This document shows positions 22,601-26,390 of a stretch of 26,390 nucleotides of DNA, piece by piece. A program made the translations under genes and the position numbers. Origin of the DNA: CAVURW01 sp963743595 (lineage in GTDB: Bacteria > Verrucomicrobiota > Verrucomicrobiia > Methylacidiphilales > UBA1321); the NCBI GenBank assembly GCA_963743595.1, contig CAVURW010000041.1:1-26390 (forward strand). The letters run 5' to 3'. Each line of letters starts with the position of its first letter. Position 1 is the stretch's first letter. A model generated the notes under the pieces. It saw nothing but the letters and a program-made list of their open reading frames with translations. It had not been told where the DNA came from and did no database searches.

Positions 22601-23693
22601 TGGCAATACCCGAGCTGTTCGTATTGATGGTTAAGGTTGAGGAGGTCGTCCCGCCGCTTGTGGTGGAAAATCCACCGTCAGAGCCTGTTTGAAGAGCAAA
22701 GGCGATTGGGTAATTGGGAATCGCTGTTCCCGATGAATTGGTGAGCTTGACCTGTAGGGAATTGGTCGCAAACGTACTCACCGGAACGATCTGATTGTTC
22801 CCGGCAACAATTGTAAACAGATTGCCGCTCACAAGCGGGTGAATACCGGCTGACTGCGCTGACTGCGCATTGCCCGAAGCAGAAGTCGCTGATGAAGTGG
22901 TTTTTGAGCCGCTCGAGTTCGACGAGAACGCGATGGGAGTTAGATTTGCGGCTGTGGAAGGCGACGTGAGGCCGAGCGCGGAAACCTGGCTAGCGTCCAA
23001 AGCGGTTCCTAGCAGCACCGTTTGCCCAAACTTAAAGGGAGCGTCTTGAACGCTACCGAGCGAAAGTTGTTTGGATGAACCGGCGGACCATTTGATAGCG
23101 GATTCCGTGGCAATATTATCGGTGTACAACCGAGCCGTGGTCGAATTGAGAGTCAAAATGATACTATGCCAGTTGCCGTCTAACAGGCTTATTGCGTTCG
23201 AGCCGGTAACCACCTGTTGATTGCCTTTGGGATCGGTCAATGTCACTGTCGGTTGGCCGTTGGTCCCCATCTGGACGACCCAAGAATCACCCGCCGTATC
23301 GGTTCCCGTCGCAAGTGGAACACCGTTTGATAAAGTCGCAGTGCTTTGAAAAATGGTGGCAAATGTAAAGGTCGAAAACGATGCCGTACTGTGAGAAAGA
23401 TCTACGGAAGCTATAGCGTTGTTTGTGAAAACGAGCGAATTGGTGTTTTGGATCGGGCCGGATCCAAAAGTAGGATTAGAGAAATTAGTTAACGTCCCGT
23501 CGAGGTTGTTCCCAGACGTGTCCGATAATACCGTATCAGTCCCAGACATCGGGTAGAGCGCGATCAATGGAGACGAGGAAGCCACCTGCGCGCCCGTCTT
23601 CGACCAGACCAAGAGAACCAACAAGAAAAGCCCAAACAATCCGAGGTAAGCCAAGCGCGTTGCGGAACCTTTGGGAAGAGCGTGCGACATCAT
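19611..23693 (-). CDS. Large secreted LamG/Big/chitobiase-C/FN3 surface protein (1360 aa)
   Basis: First gene of the operon. An N-terminal export signal has its hydrophobic core at about residues 15-33 (YLGLFGLFLLVLLVW) and an Ala-rich cleavage region near 35-40. Domain order: a LamG/concanavalin-A-like domain (about 42-250), a Ser/Thr/Ala-rich linker, a Big-type Ig domain (about 290-397; SSGIATIYYESSTD), three LamG-like repeats of about 263 residues starting near 402, 668 and 930 (each opening G--TW--AD and ending LQEVLVYDH--TSTE---YLGDKYG), a chitobiase/hexosaminidase C-terminal-type domain (about 1155-1237; HYTLDGTTPT), an FN3 domain (about 1246-1338) and the tail TVTTPSGAINLP. A linker with EIQRNHWN and AYIALQSN is repeated between LamG units. 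It is probably a cell-surface or matrix binding protein for glycans. No sorting motif was seen at the C-terminus. The start could be either of the two leading Met codons. Confidence 0.92.
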   Translation of the reverse strand: MMSHALPKGSATRLAYLGLFGLFLLVLLVWSKTGAQVASSSPLIALYPMSGTDTVLSDTSGNNLDGTLTNFSNPTFGSGPIQNTNSLVFTNNAIASVDLSHSTASFSTFTFATIFQSTATLSNGVPLATGTDTAGDSWVVQMGTNGQPTVTLTDPKGNQQVVTGSNAISLLDGNWHSIILTLNSTTARLYTDNIATESAIKWSAGSSKQLSLGSVQDAPFKFGQTVLLGTALDASQVSALGLTSPSTAANLTPIAFSSNSSGSKTTSSATSASGNAQSAQSAGIHPLVSGNLFTIVAGNNQIVPVSTFATNSLQVKLTNSSGTAIPNYPIAFALQTGSDGGFSTTSGGTTSSTLTINTNSSGIATIYYESSTDLLKNNLITATDTTDSLVVTFTEHCGTQTGLVTWFAADQVNGTGNAEPSNGASIGTWTELEQSNNVTQGTTSYQPTFVASDINSKPAVHYNGSQSLTSSVSLGSSIDGALTIFAVGSTTSPSAYQSSVWLGTIALRSGRGTGYYNGAEYFDTDGSTASGTSAPNANTPTIEGATLDSTLTQATLYQNGSVTTTATLSGLQNVNPGFGIGCIPGQATGWQGNLQEVLVYNHVVTSTELAAINQYLGDKYGIYTPNATWYTQGVYAPYASEIQRNHWNTTQATAYIALQSNSSGVVTTGLLTWFSADQLNGTGNSLPNNGAAVSSWTDLAEGNNVTATGATPVFVATDIDSKPSVSFSGQYLSNPINMGSSLNADMSIVAVASTTTSGSAAEESIEIGAAVRATNRNLGYYTSQETLDFNQVNCFGGPVPNANTFTEETVTVNSAVTQANFYQNGAASPNSPVSISGALNVSAGITISPSGAYWSGNIQEVLVYDHQLTSTEQNQLNQYLGDKYGFYTPTATWFTQGAFAPYSAEIQRNHWNKTQANTYIALQSNTSGVVTHGLIGWYHADTITGVSNGSSVSSWTDSAMGNTVTQSSSTYEPTYVSAANETTGQPALRFNGTEGLTNPNQITGSTSQDMTIIGIGSSSNTSAVGYIAVLGQPGLNVRGLCYSESLQDFPVNAYSPLGGPVPSANTFTQQTGSLDSTGRIVTFYQNGSQTATDTLPAAAALPLAAGICVGYNGYNGIPSNWQGWQGDLSEVLVYDHQLTSTEMAQVSTYLAVKYNLPLPPTLPAPTISPASGSYSSPLSVTITPYSSSFAVHYTLDGTTPTINSPLYSGPISLTSSAYVAAIAYANSGADSSAVVGTQYYVNDSGQTGLPKPPTALTTTLISSSEIDLAWTLPTGAVTYQTVEVYRSVNGGAYELFAILPVTSTTFKDTTVSAGNSYSYSVGTFNEDGIASTSNSTGITPTAPTAISITVTTPSGAINLP
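19613..19649. repeat. 37-bp direct repeat, copy 2 (3' end of the 1360-aa gene)
   Basis: Partner of 19045-19081, covering the terminal codons of the LamG protein. The distance between the copies (568 bp) equals one small gene, so gain or loss of that gene by recombination is possible. Confidence 0.75.
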
Positions 23694-23989
23694 TCGGTCC
23701 TAGACGACAGGGGCCATTAATCAAGCATATTGTATAAAGGTCGACCTAAGTGTTTACCTCCCAAATAACATCTTTCTCTCCAGTTTCAGAGGACGTTTTG
23801 TTTCGTCTTTGTTCTGTTACTTAAAAGTCACATCATGCTTCACATCCTTCATTGTTCAGTTGGAGGTAAAAAAGTCGGCTCGATGTGACAGGTGAGGCAG
23901 GTGACATCACGGTAGAGAGGGCTTCTGTGCGGGAATGGCTTGATGCAATTCGAGCTATTGAAATCAGGGTCTCCCACAAAAGGGGGCTT
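23694..23989. other. Divergent intergenic region between the LamG-Rhs operon and the relaxase gene
   Basis: It must carry promoters for both directions. On the minus strand a TATACAAT-like -10 lies near 23728-23737 without a good -35. On the plus strand nothing clear was seen. The relaxase reading frame is open from 23885, but its likely start is 23990. Confidence 0.35.
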
Positions 23990-26390
23990 GTGATCAGTTG
24001 TCACAAAGGCCGGTCGGTCGATGCGGCGATGGCCTATTTTGAAACCCATCTTCAAGTGGGCGATTACTATTCTCAGGAGGATCGGACTCCGGGAAGGTGG
24101 TCGGGCAATCTGGCCAAGCGGCTGGGAATCGATGACCGGGAAATCACTCGGGACAGTCTGCTTGTGGCTTTAAAGGGTCAGTTCAGTCTCCTCGGTGCAG
24201 AGGGCGACCGGATGCGGCGCAGCGAAATCAAGTTCATCGATTTCACCTATTCACCCTGTAAGTCGGTGATGATTTTAGCGGCACTTAATCCGCAAATTGC
24301 CCGTGACCTGGAAAATATCGTGGCGGAGGAATTTGCCCGGATCGAAAAACAGTTAGCCGGTTGCCGGGATCAGCGCGGGGGAGAGGTTCGCGAGAAGATT
24401 ACAGGGGAGCTGCTCATTGGTCGGTTCAAGCATGATACCAATCGATTGGGTGAACCGGGCATCCATTTTCATAATCTGATCATGAATTCCACTTATGACG
24501 TCGAGCGGGGGCTGTTCGTCGCCCTGGACGCCCGCAAATTGTTTCAGGCCAGACGGGAATTTGACGGCGAGGTTCAGGCACGGGTCGCCCAATATTTCTT
24601 GAGCAAGGGATTTACCACCGTCACCGGTAAGTCAGGGGTGTTTGAGGTGGCTGAGGTTCCATCTGGAGCGATTGACCTGTTCAGTACTCGGGCCAAAGCG
24701 GTTCAGGCTCGCATTGCCGAACTCAAAAGAGAACTTCCCCGGCTACCGGACTGGGCACTTCGGGAGCGGGCGGTCCTCGATACCCGTCCAAAGAAAGTAG
24801 TTTGCAGCACGGAAGAACTTCGCAGGGAAACCAAACGGCGGATGGACGAGGCAGGTTTAACGATTCGGTATCCGCTCCGCGAATTTGCCCCGATGTTGTT
24901 ACGGGATGAACTGATGGTACTGGGCCGCAAAGCGCTAGAAAGTGCCGAAAGTTCTGTCTTCATGACCGAATCGGTTTGCACCCGCAGAAAGCTGGCAATG
25001 GAAACACTCAAGTATGGCCGGGGTGTGATCGGAAAACATATCGTTGAAGCGGTCATTACCGAGTGTCCCCGATATGAAACGTTCCGCGATAAAGATAATT
25101 CCGACTGGATCATCAATCGCGCGGCGCAGAAGATTGAAACGGAGTTGATGACGGTTGGAAAACGGTTGTTATCCCAAGGCAAACCGATTTCCTCAAATGT
25201 ATTGGTTCCCGATGAATTGAGTCTTGATCCTTCAAAAATTGAAGAGGCGTTATTGGAAGCTAATTCCCGAGGTGAAACCCTTTCTCTGGACGCGCTGCTT
25301 CAATCCCGGCAACAGTTTCGTGCGGCCTATCAGTATGCGATGGGGGCGGTGTCTGATCTGATCTTCATTGAAGGGGCGGCGGGCACGGGCAAGAGTTTCT
25401 TTCTGAAAATCCTGGCTCGGGATATTCGCGATCATGGCCGTGAAGTGTATGCTTTTGCTCCGACGGGAACGGCCTCCCGTGTGAACCTCAGAGCCGATTT
25501 TGAAGAAGCCCAAACGGTGAGCCATCTTTTGTTGAACGAGCGGTTACAGGAGAAGGTAAAAGGACAGGTTCTGGTGATCGATGAAGCTCCCCTTTTGGAC
25601 GGGGATAGTCTGGTCAAGCTCTTGAAACTAGCACAGCAGTTAGAGTGCAAAGTCATCCTGCAAGGCGATTTGGCGCAGCAGCATGCTGTCGGGGCAGTCG
25701 ATGGAGTTCGGTTGCTGCGTCAAGAATTGGGCTTAGGACTCGAAATGGACCGATTGTCGGTCAATCGCCGCCAGTTGCACGAAGCTGACAAAGAAATTGC
25801 ACTGGCTTGGTCGCAAAAGAGGGTATCGGATGCTTTAGCCAAAATGAAAGAAGCGGGTGTCCTCATTGAGGGCAAGGAAACCCGAACACGAGGCGGTGTG
25901 TTGGAAAGTAAGGAAGAACATTGCGTCGGACGCCTGGCTCATCAATATACGCAAGCTCTTGCTAACGGCGACCGGGTGTTGGTCGTCTGGTCCACCCATC
26001 GTCAGGGAGATTTAATTGCCGAGTCCATCCGGCGCTGTCGCAGAGAAGCGGGTCAAATCGGCGAAAATGATTATCAGGTCTTGAGCCAGCGGGCTCTCGA
26101 TGATGGGGCCACGCTTTCCGATGGACGCAATTCTTTCAAGATGCTCCCGATTGTTACCGGGTGGGGATGACCCTCAAGGTTCGCAATCAGCCAGGGCACT
26201 CCGATTTAAAAGGGGGAGGTAAACTTCGCGTGATCAGCATCGATAAAGGCGTATTAAAATTGGCTGATGTCCAGGGTCGCTTTGCGAGATCGATGATGTT
26301 TCCAAGGAACAGATGAGCCACTATCAGGTCTACGAATTGCGATTTTTTCCCGTGGCTATTGGGGATTTAGTCAGGCTTCAGGAAAAGGTT
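23990..26390 (+). pseudogene. MOBF relaxase-helicase (TrwC/TraI-like), two frameshifts, truncated by window
   Basis: Conjugative relaxases of this family nick and covalently bind the transfer origin, then unwind DNA. From GTG 23990 (AGGGGG just upstream) the N-terminal TrwC domain shows candidate catalytic Tyr residues (Y16; YY at 26-27 in VGDYYSQED), KFIDFTYSPCKSVMIL, and the His triad H148, H159, H161 (FKHDTN; GIHFHNLIMNST). A RecD-like helicase follows with Walker A EGAAGTGKSF (about 461) and Walker B VLVIDEAPLLD (about 527). The frame ends at TGA 26168, but coding continues in another frame from about 26125 (QFFQDAPDCYRVGMTLKV...) and changes again near 26275-26285 (CEIDDVSKEQMSHYQVYELR, then the typical PVAIGDLVRL) to the window edge. 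So two indels break the C-terminal part. An upstream in-frame GTG at 23885 is a less likely start. It probably marks a decayed conjugative or integrative element. Confidence 0.85.

Noticed and set aside
23849..24055. Minus-strand ORF with a CLTCH (CxxCH, haem-like) motif
   Set aside because: It overlaps the relaxase start region, is short, has no signal peptide and no other cytochrome feature; the motif is most likely chance.

Overview
The window reads as a chromosome segment from a verrucomicrobial (or related PVC-group) bacterium. The clues are a fused presqualene-diphosphate synthase/squalene desaturase gene of the hopanoid pathway, a secreted orphan family that I associate with Verrucomicrobia and Planctomycetes, and very large secreted LamG and Rhs proteins. 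The assignment rests on gene content only and is moderate in confidence. Most of the window is accessory DNA that has been repeatedly rearranged.

Left part (1-3671): the 3' portion of an hpnD-hpnE fusion (squalene/hopanoid synthesis) and, convergent to it, a gene for a secreted protein of unknown function. From about 3900 to 6612 the DNA becomes visibly AT-richer and holds a small decayed integrative element. Two 53-bp direct repeats (4475-4527 and 6560-6612) look like the 3' end of a tmRNA (ssrA) gene, a common integration target. Between them lie a frameshifted, truncated tyrosine-recombinase gene, a short orphan C-terminal tail that abuts a small membrane-protein gene (toxin-tail/immunity style), and two small hypothetical ORFs. 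The membrane-protein gene has a paralogue just outside the left repeat; one of the two is broken by a 5-bp tandem duplication.

Middle part (7187-13228): a two-gene unit on the minus strand encodes a Gp37/Gp68-family (DUF5131) three-Cys protein and its usual partner TcmP. An ORF interrupted by one in-frame stop follows, then a gene-poor stretch, then a group II intron (about 10573-12774) with a maturase/reverse transcriptase that lacks the C-terminal HNH endonuclease domain.

Right part (13229-23693, minus strand): a tightly packed four-gene operon. In order of transcription it encodes a 1360-residue LamG/Big/FN3 surface protein, a 188-residue secreted protein that is a free-standing copy of the N-terminal domain of the next protein, a 1687-residue Rhs/YD-repeat protein carrying a discoidin-like insertion and a proline-rich tail, and a CPBP-family membrane protein whose start overlaps the Rhs stop (TGATG). 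The arrangement resembles a polymorphic-toxin locus in which the last gene sits in the immunity position. The Rhs tail is not a recognisable toxin and the CPBP motifs are degenerate, so this is the most unusual assembly in the window. The window ends with a MOBF (TrwC/TraI-like) relaxase-helicase gene broken by two frameshifts, which is further evidence of past conjugative or integrative elements.

No rRNA, intact tRNA or CRISPR array was seen.
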